The notes beneath the pieces were generated by a model. That model did not search any database, was not told where the DNA came from, and worked only from the letters and a program-made list of their open reading frames with translations. Shown piece by piece: positions 35,556 to 43,753 of a DNA stretch of 64,000 nt (the stretch's first letter is position 1; every line of letters begins with the position of its first letter). Made by a program: the position numbers and the translations under genes. Source of the stretch: Streptomyces coelicoflavus (GTDB taxonomy: Bacteria; Actinomycetota; Actinomycetes; Streptomycetales; Streptomycetaceae); contig NZ_BEWB01000009.1 of NCBI RefSeq assembly GCF_003112555.1, forward strand, positions 62,001 through 126,000, read 5' to 3'.

Positions 35556-35803
35556 AGAACACCAAGAAGACCAAGCGACCGCAGACCAAGATCGGCCGCC
35601 TGCACACCCGCTCCGCGCCGTCCCGGATCTTCGGCTGGACCCTGCTGTGGCTCAGCCTGCTAGTGATCGTGCTCAACTGGATCGAGGAGTTCAGCGACCT
35701 CAATGTCCTCCCCGGCGGCCACTCCGTCCTGTATTTGGTGGGCGGGATCGTGGGCGCCGCCCTTGGCGCGTGGCGGGCCGGAATCTTCGACGCACGGTCG
35801 TAG
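35552..35803 (+). CDS. Small two-helix membrane protein, unknown
   Basis: An 83-aa protein translated with lgt (ATGA). A basic N-terminus (KNTKKTKRPQTKIGR) is followed by two helices (GWTLLWLSLLVIVLNWIEE and VLYLVGGIVGAALGAW). No family recognised. Position suggests an accessory to Lgt or to the following M23 gene. Confidence 0.65.
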   Translation: MKNTKKTKRPQTKIGRLHTRSAPSRIFGWTLLWLSLLVIVLNWIEEFSDLNVLPGGHSVLYLVGGIVGAALGAWRAGIFDARS

Positions 35804-35821
35804 TACCGCGCATTACGTGCA

Positions 35822-35834
35822 CTAACCACCGTAG
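35822..35834. promoter_or_regulatory. CTA-N5-CTTAG operator (one mismatch), M23 promoter
   Basis: CTAACCACCGTAG matches seven of eight fixed bases and is followed by a further TAG. It lies about 45 bases upstream of the M23 peptidase start. Confidence 0.4.
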
Positions 35835-35876
35835 TAGTTTGGCTGTATGTAGGGGCTGGACGCTTCCCCCGTCCCA

Positions 35877-37220
35877 GTGTCCGAGGCGAGAGAAGAACCG
35901 GTGACCGACGAGGAGTACCCCTTCCAGGACGCGATACCAGCCACCCAAGTGCCGAGCGCCTGGCCTGGAATTGGCACCGACCACAGGCACCCGGGCTTCG
36001 GGCCCAGTGGCATCACGGAGCTGTCGCACGTCCAAGCCGACCGATGGGGCCACGCCCACGGTGATGTCCCTCTGTACAGCACCGAATCGAGTATCTGGGA
36101 GCACGGCTCCGCGCCGCGCCACGGTGCGGATGACGCAGGGCAACTGCATGCCGACGGCGGTTCCGAGGAGTGGCAGAGCGAAACGACCGTTCATCCCGAC
36201 GGCGACTACAGCATGTGGAGCTCTCCGGCCGCTGCAAGGCCGTCCGAGTGGGAGGCGGTGCCGCATGCGGGCAGCGGCTCGTTCCTCGACGTACCCGCCC
36301 TCCAAGAACCAGACCACTCCCCCGATCGCCAGCCGTCGCCCGGTGAGTTCGACACCTTCCTTACCGCCGACGGCATCGACCGCGGCCCGGCAGACGCCCC
36401 CCAGCCGGAAGGCTCTCGGGACGCCCAGCGCGTAGATGCACTCACGCCGGCACCGCGCCGCGCCGATCTCCGCACCCGGCGGGCTTCGACCCGGCGATCA
36501 GCATTCTTCAGCGTCACCGCCCCCTCGGTCGCTTTCCTGGGAATATCCGGCTTCGCCGCGGTCTCCGTCGGACTCGGCGACCCGACCGGAGAGACGGTGC
36601 AGGCCGGTGCTGACGCAACCCCGGCCGCCGCGCCGCCAAGCCCCGGTATCGCAGTGGACGCACGACTCAACCAACTCCCGGAAGACGCCCGAGACTTCGC
36701 CGACCGCGTCAGTCGGACCCAGGAACGGCTCGACCTGGAGCAGCGGCGGCTGGAGGAGCAGGAGCGCAGGCGGGAGGAAGCGGCCAGAAAGAAGGCCGAA
36801 GCAGCCCGTCAAGAGGCACTTCGGCCGAAGTTCGCTCTGCCGGTCGCGCAGCGCGGGGTGGGTGAGCTGTTTGGAGCGGCCGGCTCGATGTGGTCCAACC
36901 GGCACACGGGGCTCGACTTCCCGGTTCCCATGAACACGCCAGTAATGGCGGTGACGGACGGCACCGTCCAGACGAAGTGGCATCAGTTCTACGGAAACAT
37001 GGTCATCGTGACCGCACCCGACGGCACGCAGACCTGGTACTGCCACCTCGCCTCCGCCAGGACCCGCTCGGGCCACGTCAAGGCCGGCCAGGTCATCGCC
37101 TACGCCGGCAGCTCCGGAAACTCCTCCGGCCCCCACCTGCACTTGGAAGTACGCCCGGGCGGAGGCGCTCCTGTCGACCCGCTGACGTGGCTGCGCAACC
37201 ACGGTCTCGACCCGACGTAG
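35877..37220 (+). CDS. M23 (LytM-type) peptidoglycan endopeptidase with long N-terminal region
   Basis: A 447-aa protein. Residues 1-195 are acidic, Gly/Ser-rich and probably disordered in the cytoplasm; one helix follows (FFSVTAPSVAFLGISGFAAV). Residues 265-310 are a coiled coil (LEQRRLEEQERRREEAARKK). The M23 domain has the zinc ligands NRHTGLDFPV and the GPHLHLEVRPGG motif, plus WYCHLASART. GTG 35877 is used; GTG 35901 with GAGAAG upstream is equally likely. It would cut peptide cross-bridges or stems in the wall. Confidence 0.9.
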   Translation: MSEAREEPVTDEEYPFQDAIPATQVPSAWPGIGTDHRHPGFGPSGITELSHVQADRWGHAHGDVPLYSTESSIWEHGSAPRHGADDAGQLHADGGSEEWQSETTVHPDGDYSMWSSPAAARPSEWEAVPHAGSGSFLDVPALQEPDHSPDRQPSPGEFDTFLTADGIDRGPADAPQPEGSRDAQRVDALTPAPRRADLRTRRASTRRSAFFSVTAPSVAFLGISGFAAVSVGLGDPTGETVQAGADATPAAAPPSPGIAVDARLNQLPEDARDFADRVSRTQERLDLEQRRLEEQERRREEAARKKAEAARQEALRPKFALPVAQRGVGELFGAAGSMWSNRHTGLDFPVPMNTPVMAVTDGTVQTKWHQFYGNMVIVTAPDGTQTWYCHLASARTRSGHVKAGQVIAYAGSSGNSSGPHLHLEVRPGGGAPVDPLTWLRNHGLDPT

Positions 37221-37245
37221 CAAAGCGAACCCGGCCGGATCAAAG

Positions 37246-37291
37246 TCCGGCGAAGTCGTCGCCCGGTCAGCCGACGACTTCACTCCGCCGG
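37246..37291. terminator. Terminator after the M23 gene
   Basis: GAAGTCGTCG (37252-37261) and CGACGACTTC (37272-37281) form a perfect ten-base stem, with outer CCGG/CCGG pairing extending it. Confidence 0.7.
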
Positions 37292-37415
37292 ACGAGCCGC
37301 GTTGCCGGAACTTCACAGCATCACACCAGGTCGATGCGACCCGACTGACACGCACCTTTACTCGCACCACCCGGGATGCGGCGCATCCTGAGCACGACCC
37401 CTCGCCCACACTTAC

Positions 37416-37427
37416 CGCACATGTGCG
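37416..37427. promoter_or_regulatory. Palindrome upstream of the His/Cys-rich gene
   Basis: CGCACATGTGCG is a perfect 12-base palindrome 17 bases before the ATG at 37444, set between two TTAC elements. It is a candidate operator of unknown type. Confidence 0.35.
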
Positions 37428-37443
37428 ATTACCTTTTGTGCTC

Positions 37444-37917
37444 ATGAAGGCCCGCACCCTACGGCGCAGCGGCCGCTCCTGGTCATCGACCGGAGCGGTC
37501 CTCTCCGTGCTGCTGGCCGCGCTCCTCCACGTGCTTGCGTGCGCCCACGGTGTGAAGCCGATAGCGACGGACCACGCGCACAACGTCGTCTCCGCGTCTG
37601 TCGTGCACCACAACACGTACGCCGTCGATCGCGCACAGGGGGACCACAGGCACGCGTCCGCCGTACCGCAGGAAGCACACCTCACGGCTGAGGAACCCCC
37701 CGGGCATGGGCACGGGTGCTGCTTGGACGAGGACGAACCGACGGCGCATCCAACGCGTACGACCGTCCCAGCGCCCGATTCGGATGCCCACACCCTGCAG
37801 TCCCGTCCGGCTGACGCGACCCCGCCCCTCAGGCAAAGCGAGGCGCCGGCCTTCGAGCCTTCCGGCGCAGCTCACGGAGGACAGTCACGATCCCGCCTCG
37901 GCGTGTGGCGGACCTGA
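37444..37917 (+). CDS. Small exported His/Cys-rich protein, DUF6153-like
   Basis: A 157-aa protein from ATG 37444. One helix with a Cys (AVLSVLLAALLHVLACAHG), then a His-rich segment (DHAHNVVSASVVHHNTY, DHRHASAVPQEAH) and GHGHGCCLDEDEP. The C-terminus is Pro/Ala/Thr-rich. No firm family; the His and CC clusters suggest metal binding outside the membrane. No ribosome site is strong. Confidence 0.6.
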   Translation: MKARTLRRSGRSWSSTGAVLSVLLAALLHVLACAHGVKPIATDHAHNVVSASVVHHNTYAVDRAQGDHRHASAVPQEAHLTAEEPPGHGHGCCLDEDEPTAHPTRTTVPAPDSDAHTLQSRPADATPPLRQSEAPAFEPSGAAHGGQSRSRLGVWRT

Positions 37918-38052
37918 CCGGCACTTAAGCCTCCCCGGGGGTCGGCGAGCGCTGTCTCGCCCACCTCTGTGGCGGCCACCGGTCAGCCACTCCCCCACAA
38001 CCTCATGACGGCCGGAGCCAGTTGGGTCCGCCGGCCGCGGAAGAGGCACGCC

Positions 38053-39216
38053 ATGAACTACGTGGTCCCACTCACCGTCCCGTCGTCACCCGCCCAGCTC
38101 CCCGCTCACGCGAAACGCCCAGCCCATTCGCCCGCCGGACTCGTCGGGGACACCCCGGTGCTGTGGATCGGAGAACCCTTCGCCACCGCTGGACGGGGCT
38201 TCTGGGCCAAGCTGGAGAGTCACAACCCCGGCGGCATTAAGGACCGCAGCGCCCTCCACATGGTGCTAGCCGCCCAGGAACGCGGAGATCTGCAGCCGGG
38301 CGCCCGCATCGTGGAGTCCACCTCCGGCACGCTCGGGCTCGGCCTGGCCCTCGCGGGCGCGGTATATGGCCACCCGGTCACCGTCGTCACCGACCCCGGC
38401 ATGGAACCGCTGGTGGCCGGCCTGCTCACCGCGTACGGGGCCCAGGTCGATGTCGTCACAACGCCACATGCGACCGGGGGCTGGCAGCAGGCCCGCCTTC
38501 GGCGCGTGCAGGAGGTTCTCGCTGCGTGCCCGGGCGCCTGGTGCCCCGACCAGTACAACAACCCGGACAACGTCGCCGCGTACGCCCCTCTCGCCCACGA
38601 ACTCGTCGCTCAGCTGGGGCGGATCGACACCCTTGTGGTGGCGGTGGGCACCGGCGGCCACTCCGCCGGCATCGCCTCGGTTCTTCGTGGATTCCTTCCG
38701 GGGCTGCGGGTCGTCGGCGTGGACAGCACCGGTTCGACGATCTTCGGTCAGCCCGCCGCGCCTCGCCTCATGCGGGGCCTGGGCAGCAGTATCCATCCTC
38801 GTAACGTCGCCTACGACCTCTTCGACGAGGTTCACTGGGTCGCCGCCCCGGAGGCCGTCTGGGCAGCGCGACAGCTGGCACACCACCACTACGCCACCGG
38901 AGGCTGGAGCGTCGGAGCCGTCGCCCTCGTGGCCCGCTGGTTGGCCCGCACCCTGCCGGCCGAGGAGCGTGTCGTCGCCGTCTTCCCCGATGGGCCCCAG
39001 CGCTACGTCGGCACCGTCTTCGACGACAGGTACTGCCTCGCCAACCAGCTCCTCGGCCACCTCCCCGCCGAGGCTCCGGACGAGATCGGCCATCCTCACG
39101 ACCGGGTCGTGTCCCGATGGACGCGCTGTACCCGGGTGGTCGACCCGCTCGCGTCCACCGGCGCCACCAACGCTCCCTTGTTCGCCAAGGGCGGCCCAAT
39201 GACGTACGCGCGATGA
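38053..39216 (+). CDS. PLP-dependent cysteine-synthase-family enzyme (copy 2)
   Basis: A 387-aa paralogue of the enzyme at 20232. PLP-lysine segment HNPGGIKDRSALHM, substrate loop ESTSGTLGLGLALAGAVYG, phosphate loop AVGTGGHSAGIASVL, and conserved tail VFPDGPQRYVGTVFDD. ATG 38053 has AAGAGG seven bases upstream; the frame is open further back to 37969. Here there is no MFS partner; it stands alone between the small His/Cys gene and the copZ-copA operon. Product unknown; a thiol or metal-ligand amino acid would fit the context but is inference. Confidence 0.87.
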   Translation: MNYVVPLTVPSSPAQLPAHAKRPAHSPAGLVGDTPVLWIGEPFATAGRGFWAKLESHNPGGIKDRSALHMVLAAQERGDLQPGARIVESTSGTLGLGLALAGAVYGHPVTVVTDPGMEPLVAGLLTAYGAQVDVVTTPHATGGWQQARLRRVQEVLAACPGAWCPDQYNNPDNVAAYAPLAHELVAQLGRIDTLVVAVGTGGHSAGIASVLRGFLPGLRVVGVDSTGSTIFGQPAAPRLMRGLGSSIHPRNVAYDLFDEVHWVAAPEAVWAARQLAHHHYATGGWSVGAVALVARWLARTLPAEERVVAVFPDGPQRYVGTVFDDRYCLANQLLGHLPAEAPDEIGHPHDRVVSRWTRCTRVVDPLASTGATNAPLFAKGGPMTYAR

Positions 39217-39223
39217 CAGAGAC

Positions 39224-39245
39224 GCAGGGCCGCGTCACGGCCTGC
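39224..39245. terminator. Terminator after the cysteine-synthase-like gene
   Basis: GCAGGGCCG and CGGCCTGC pair around a short CGTCA loop with one bulged G, eight bases after the stop codon. Confidence 0.6.
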
Positions 39246-39323
39246 CGCGACTGAGGGATGCACTCCGCTCTCAGCCGGCGCACCTGCCATGTGGCTTCCC
39301 TCACAGGAGACCCCGAGCAAGAA

Positions 39324-39340
39324 ATACCCTAGGGGGGTAT
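39324..39340. promoter_or_regulatory. CsoR-like copper operator, copZ-copA
   Basis: ATACCCTAGGGGGGTAT matches the actinobacterial CsoR box (ATACCC...GGGTAT). It lies about 90 bases upstream of copZ. Copper derepression of copZA is well established for CsoR in Streptomyces; binding here is inferred. Confidence 0.8.
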
Positions 39341-39428
39341 AGTGTTCTCTGTCGTGCGAGGGATGCGGAATCCGATAGCGCCCCTCACGGCAGAGACCGA
39401 CACACGCACCCCACCCGAGGAAGAAGCC

Positions 39429-39716
39429 ATGACCGATCAGAACAACTCAGGCTCGTGCTGTGGTTCCTGCGGCACCGGCACCACGTCCGGTGTCCAGGAC
39501 GTCGGCGTCACCACCGTCTACAAGGTGTCCGGCATGACCTGCGGCCACTGTGAGGGCGCCGTATCCAAGGAGATTTCGGCCCTCGACGGCGTCACCGCGG
39601 TCTCGGCGGTCGCCAAGACGGGTGAGGTGACCGTCACCTCCGCCACCCCGCTCGACGAGCAGGCCGTACGAGCCGCCGTCGACGAGGCCGGGTACGAGCT
39701 CATCGGCAAGGACTGA
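39429..39716 (+). CDS. copZ: Copper chaperone CopZ with N-terminal Cys cluster
   Basis: A 95-aa heavy-metal-associated domain protein. The Cu(I) site is VSGMTCGHCEGAVSKE, and the ferredoxin-like fold is complete. The first 25 residues hold an extra SCCGSCGTG cluster not found in most CopZ. ATG 39429 has GAGGA eight bases upstream. It passes Cu(I) to the CopA ATPase encoded next. Confidence 0.93.
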   Translation: MTDQNNSGSCCGSCGTGTTSGVQDVGVTTVYKVSGMTCGHCEGAVSKEISALDGVTAVSAVAKTGEVTVTSATPLDEQAVRAAVDEAGYELIGKD

Positions 39717-39770
39717 CGCCCGTCCCGGGCCCCGCGCCGGCAATACCCGCATTCCCCTTCCGCGTCGGGA

Positions 39771-39801
39771 CGTACCGCTCCGCTCACACGGACGCGGTAC
39801 G
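39771..39801. other. Stem-loop between copZ and copA
   Basis: CGTACCGC and GCGGTACG form a perfect eight-base stem 28 bases before the copA ATG. It could lower read-through so that copZ is made in excess over copA. Confidence 0.4.
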
Positions 39802-39828
39802 CCCCGGCAGTTCCCAGGAGTGACGTCC

Positions 39829-42108
39829 ATGAGCAGCACGGCTCCGGAGAAGACCACTTCCGCGACGGCGCCGCCGCCCAGCGCGGAGGTCGAGCTTTCC
39901 ATCGGCGGCATGACCTGCGCCTCGTGCGCGGCCCGCATCGAGAAGAAGCTCAACCGCATGGACGGCGTCACCGCGACGGTCAACTTCGCCACCGAGAAGG
40001 CGAAGGTCGCGTACGGCGGAGAGATCCAGGTTGCCGACCTCATCGCCACCGTCGAGAAGACCGGGTACACGGCCGAGGAGCCACCCCCTCCCGCTTCGCC
40101 TTCCGAGAGTGGGTCCGAGACCGTCCAGGTGACGGCGGACGGTGAGTTGCTCTCACTGCGTCAGCGCCTGTTCGTGTCGCTCGCACTCTCAGTGCCCGTC
40201 GTTCTGATGGCGATGGTCCCAGCTTTGCAGTTCGACAACTGGCAGTGGTTGTCGCTGACGCTGGCGGCCCCCGTCGTGGTCTGGGGTGCGTTCCCCTTCC
40301 ACAAGGCCGCCTTCACCAACGCCCGACACGGTGCCGCGACCATGGACACGCTGGTGTCCATAGGTACGCTCGCCGCGCTGGGCTGGTCATTGTGGGCGCT
40401 GTTCTTCGGGCACGCCGGGATGCCGGGCATGCGGCACGGATTCGAGTTCACCATCTCCCGCTCGGACGGCTCCTCCTCCATCTACCTGGAGGCCGCGGCC
40501 GGCGTGACCGCACTCATCCTCGCCGGGCGCTACCTGGAGGCGAAGTCGAAGCGCAAGGCGGGCGCGGCTCTGCGAAGCCTGCTGGAGCTGGGTGCCAAGG
40601 ACGTCGCCGTACTGCGCTCCGGTACGGAAGTACGGATTCCGGTATCCCAGTTGGCGGTTGGCGACCGGTTCGTCGTACGGCCCGGGGAGAAGGTCGCCAC
40701 CGACGGCACCGTCGTCGAGGGCAGCTCGGCCGTCGACGCCTCCATGCTGACCGGCGAGTCGGTGCCGACGGACGTGACCGTTGGGGATGCCGTCACCGGA
40801 GCGACCGTGAACGCCGGTGGACGGCTGGTCGTCGAGGCTACGCGAATCGGTGCGGACACCCAGCTCGCGCGGATGGCGAGGTTGGTCGAGGACGCGCAGA
40901 ACGGCAAGGCGGCGGTTCAGCGCCTGGCCGACCGCATCTCCGCCGTGTTCGTCCCCGCAGTCATCCTTGTCGCACTGGGCACGCTCCTGACCTGGCTGTT
41001 CATGACCGGGGACCCGGCTGCGGCGTTCACCGCGGCCGTCGCAGTTCTGATCATCGCCTGCCCCTGTGCACTGGGGCTCGCCACACCGACCGCGCTGATG
41101 GTCGGCACCGGGCGCGGCGCCCAGCTCGGCATCCTCATCAAGGGCCCCGAAGTCCTGGAATCCACCCGCCGTGTCGACACCGTCGTCCTCGACAAGACCG
41201 GCACGGTGACCACCGGCCGCATGAGCCTCCAGGATGTCTATGTCGCCGAGGGCGTCCAAGAGGCAGAACTTCTGCGACTCGTCGGCGCCTTGGAGCACGC
41301 CTCGGAGCACCCGATCGCCCAGGCAATCGCCGTAGGAGCGATCGAACAGGTGGGCAGCCTGCCCGTACCGGAGAACTTCGAAAATGTCGCCGGCCTCGGT
41401 GTGCAAGGCGTGGTCGACGGGCACGCGGTGCTGGTCGGCCGCGAGAAACTCCTCACCGAGTGGGCTATCGGGCTGCCCCGTGAACTGGCCGAGGCCAAAG
41501 TGGCTGCGGAGGCCGAGGGGCGCACTGCGGTTGCTGTCGCCTGGGACGGCGAGGCCCGCGGTGTTGTCACGGTCGCCGACGCGGTCAAGGAGACCAGCGC
41601 CGAAGCAATCGCCGAGTTGCGGCGGCTGGGGCTGAAGCCGGTATTGCTGACCGGAGACAATCAGCGCGTCGCCGAGTCGGTGGCGCGGGCAGTCGGAATC
41701 GACGAAGTGATCGCTGAGGTCCTCCCCCAGGACAAGGTGGACGTGGTCAAGCGGTTGCAGTCAGAGGGCCGAACGGTGGCCATGGTCGGCGACGGCGTCA
41801 ACGACGCCGCCGCGCTCGCCACCGCCGACCTGGGACTGGCCATGGGCACCGGCACGGACGCGGCGATCGAGGCCGGCGACCTGACGTTGGTGCGCGGGGA
41901 CCTGCGGGTCGCCGCGGACGCGATCCGGCTGTCCCGGAAGACCCTCGCGACCATCAAGGGCAACCTCTTCTGGGCCTTCGGCTACAACGTCGCCGCGCTG
42001 CCGCTCGCGGCGGCCGGAATGCTCAACCCGATGATCGCCGGAGCGGCGATGGCCTTCTCCTCGGTCTTCGTCGTCACCAACAGCCTCCGCCTGCGGTCCT
42101 TCAAGTAG
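39829..42108 (+). CDS. copA: Copper-exporting P1B-type ATPase CopA
   Basis: A 759-aa Cu(I) pump. Domain order: one heavy-metal domain (GGMTCASCAARIEKKL, residues 27-42), helices, actuator domain (MLTGESVP), membrane metal site ACPCALGLATP, phosphorylation site VVLDKTGTVTTG, nucleotide loop EHASEHPIAQ and hinge MVGDGVNDAAALA. The last helices have GYNVAALPLAAAG and MAFSSVFVVTNSLRL, the P1B-1 copper signature. Between the metal motif and actuator is a loop with HAGMPGMRHG. ATG 39829 has AGGAG eight bases upstream. Confidence 0.97.
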   Translation: MSSTAPEKTTSATAPPPSAEVELSIGGMTCASCAARIEKKLNRMDGVTATVNFATEKAKVAYGGEIQVADLIATVEKTGYTAEEPPPPASPSESGSETVQVTADGELLSLRQRLFVSLALSVPVVLMAMVPALQFDNWQWLSLTLAAPVVVWGAFPFHKAAFTNARHGAATMDTLVSIGTLAALGWSLWALFFGHAGMPGMRHGFEFTISRSDGSSSIYLEAAAGVTALILAGRYLEAKSKRKAGAALRSLLELGAKDVAVLRSGTEVRIPVSQLAVGDRFVVRPGEKVATDGTVVEGSSAVDASMLTGESVPTDVTVGDAVTGATVNAGGRLVVEATRIGADTQLARMARLVEDAQNGKAAVQRLADRISAVFVPAVILVALGTLLTWLFMTGDPAAAFTAAVAVLIIACPCALGLATPTALMVGTGRGAQLGILIKGPEVLESTRRVDTVVLDKTGTVTTGRMSLQDVYVAEGVQEAELLRLVGALEHASEHPIAQAIAVGAIEQVGSLPVPENFENVAGLGVQGVVDGHAVLVGREKLLTEWAIGLPRELAEAKVAAEAEGRTAVAVAWDGEARGVVTVADAVKETSAEAIAELRRLGLKPVLLTGDNQRVAESVARAVGIDEVIAEVLPQDKVDVVKRLQSEGRTVAMVGDGVNDAAALATADLGLAMGTGTDAAIEAGDLTLVRGDLRVAADAIRLSRKTLATIKGNLFWAFGYNVAALPLAAAGMLNPMIAGAAMAFSSVFVVTNSLRLRSFK

Positions 42109-42189
42109 TCCGACTCGGTTTGGCCTCACTCACCACGCAGGTCGGCGTTTGAACGACGGACCACCGAACAGCACGAGAACGATGTACCG

Positions 42190-42233
42190 GCCGACGGCCT
42201 GCCGAGCCCCCTGGGGTCCGGCAGGCCGTCGGC
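42190..42233. terminator. Strong terminator after copA
   Basis: GCCGACGGCCTGCCG (42190-42204) pairs perfectly with CGGCAGGCCGTCGGC (42219-42233), a 15-base stem; the loop has an inner CCCC/GGGG pair. Confidence 0.85.
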
Positions 42234-42283
42234 GCACACCCGGCGAATCAACGGCTCAGCGATAGAACGAGAGAGGTGTACCG

Positions 42284-42475
42284 ATGAGCCAGACGTCACG
42301 AACAGACACGCTTCGAAAGATGATCCAGCATCCGGTGGTACGGATGACGGCCGCTGCTCTGCTCCAAGCCGTGGCGACCCACCTCGCGCAGAAGGGCGCC
42401 GCCGGCTCGTCTCGCCCGGAAGCGTGTGCCCCGCCCCGCCAACAGGACACCCTCCCCGAAAACCCGACGGGATGA
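42284..42475 (+). CDS. Small hypothetical protein
   Basis: A 63-aa product (begins MSQTSRTDTLRKMIQHPV). AGAGAGG lies eight bases before the ATG, which is good evidence of translation. A weakly amphipathic helix (VVRMTAAALLQAVATHLAQ) is followed by a Pro/Gly tail with one Cys. No family known to me. It is between copA and ccdA. Confidence 0.5.
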   Translation: MSQTSRTDTLRKMIQHPVVRMTAAALLQAVATHLAQKGAAGSSRPEACAPPRQQDTLPENPTG

Positions 42476-42641
42476 CTCGAGGGACAGCGGCATACCTCTG
42501 CTGGGGTGGTCGGTGTGGTAGGGGCGAGGTCAGGCTCAGTAGCAACGTCCGTTAGCTTGTTGCTTCGGGTATGCCACGGCCTCCCCCGCTTCCCTGTCGC
42601 TGCCCGTGCGATCGAGGCCCTGTACGAAGGAGTGTCGAGCC

Positions 42642-43394
42642 ATGCTGGTGGCTGCCGGACTTGAGTCCACCGTGCTGACCGGCTCGGTGCTGCTGGCCAT
42701 CCCGATCGCCGCCCTGGCAGGGCTGGTGTCGTTCTTCTCCCCATGCGTGCTACCGCTCGTGCCCGGCTACCTGTCCTATGTCACCGGGGTCAGCGGCGCG
42801 GACCTCGCCGACGTACGCCGAGGCCGAATCCTCGCCGGCACTTTGCTGTTCCTGGCCGGGTTCACGGGGGTGTTCGTCTCCTTCGGCGCCGCGTTCGGCT
42901 ACGCGGGCAACACTTTGATGGAACACCAGGACCTGCTGATCCGGGTGCTGGGTGGCCTGACGATCGTGATGGGCCTGTCGTTCATGGGCGTACTGCCGGG
43001 AATGAGCCGGGAATGGCGCCTGCACCGGCGTCCGGCCGTCGGCCTGGCCGGGGCGCCGATGCTGGGGGTGCTGTTCGGCCTGGGCTGGACGCCGTGCATC
43101 GGCCCGACCCTGGCCGCCGTGCAAGCGCTGGCGTTCAGCGAGGCCAGTGCCTCCCGCGGCGCCCTGCTGACCGTGGCCTACTGCCTCGGACTCGGAGTGC
43201 CCTTCCTGGTCGCTGGCCTCGCCTTCCGCAAGGCCCTCGGAGTCTTCACCTGGGTCAAGGCCCACTACCAGTGGGTCATGCGCATCGGCGGCGGCATGAT
43301 GATCGCGACCGGGCTGCTCATGGTCACCGGGGTGTGGAGCGCCATGATCAGCCAGATGCAGTCCTGGACGGCCGACTACACCATTGGCATCTGA
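42642..43394 (+). CDS. CcdA cytochrome c biogenesis thiol transporter (copy 2)
   Basis: A 250-aa six-helix protein, close to the copies at 33686 and 58413. Redox cysteines: FFSPCVLPLVPGYLSYVTG and GWTPCIGPTLAAVQAL. ATG 42642 has AAGGAG ten bases upstream. Placed just before a Sco1-type gene, it may supply reducing power to Sco1 for copper insertion into cytochrome oxidase; this is inference. Confidence 0.94.
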   Translation: MLVAAGLESTVLTGSVLLAIPIAALAGLVSFFSPCVLPLVPGYLSYVTGVSGADLADVRRGRILAGTLLFLAGFTGVFVSFGAAFGYAGNTLMEHQDLLIRVLGGLTIVMGLSFMGVLPGMSREWRLHRRPAVGLAGAPMLGVLFGLGWTPCIGPTLAAVQALAFSEASASRGALLTVAYCLGLGVPFLVAGLAFRKALGVFTWVKAHYQWVMRIGGGMMIATGLLMVTGVWSAMISQMQSWTADYTIGI

Positions 43395-43429
43395 GCTGTA
43401 CACCCACCCGGAAAACGAGGGATTTCGAC

Positions 43430-43743
43430 GTGAGTGACGTGCGCGGGGACGACGCCGGCGACCTCCTGTACCGGGAACTGCCCGTGGCGGAGTTCACCCA
43501 CGGCCGCAGGGCCTGGGGGCCAGTGTCGAATAACGTTGTGCGGATGCCGGTTGACCTCCTCGTCGACCAGACCCGGAAGTCTCCCACCACCTGCACGCCA
43601 CGCACCTGGCCGCCTCCCGCCGCGACGGGCGACTGGCGATGTACCGCCTCACCGACCGCGGCCAACACCTCACGCAAGCCGTCCTCGCCCCCGTCCTGGC
43701 CGCCACCGCGCCCGCGCCCGAGCCCGAGTCCGAAGAGAACTGA
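43430..43743 (+). pseudogene. Remnant of a winged-helix (ArsR-like) regulator
   Basis: From GTG 43430 a frame reads MSDVRGDDAGDLLYRELPVA without family match. From about 43578 another frame gives EVSHHLHATHLAASRRDGR then LAMYRLTDRGQHLTQAVL, a clear ArsR-type recognition helix, wing and end, closing with TGA at 43741-43743. The two pieces are in different frames and no complete regulator can be read. I read it as a decayed or frameshifted repressor gene upstream of sco1. Confidence 0.55.
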
Positions 43744-43753
43744 GAAGCCGACC

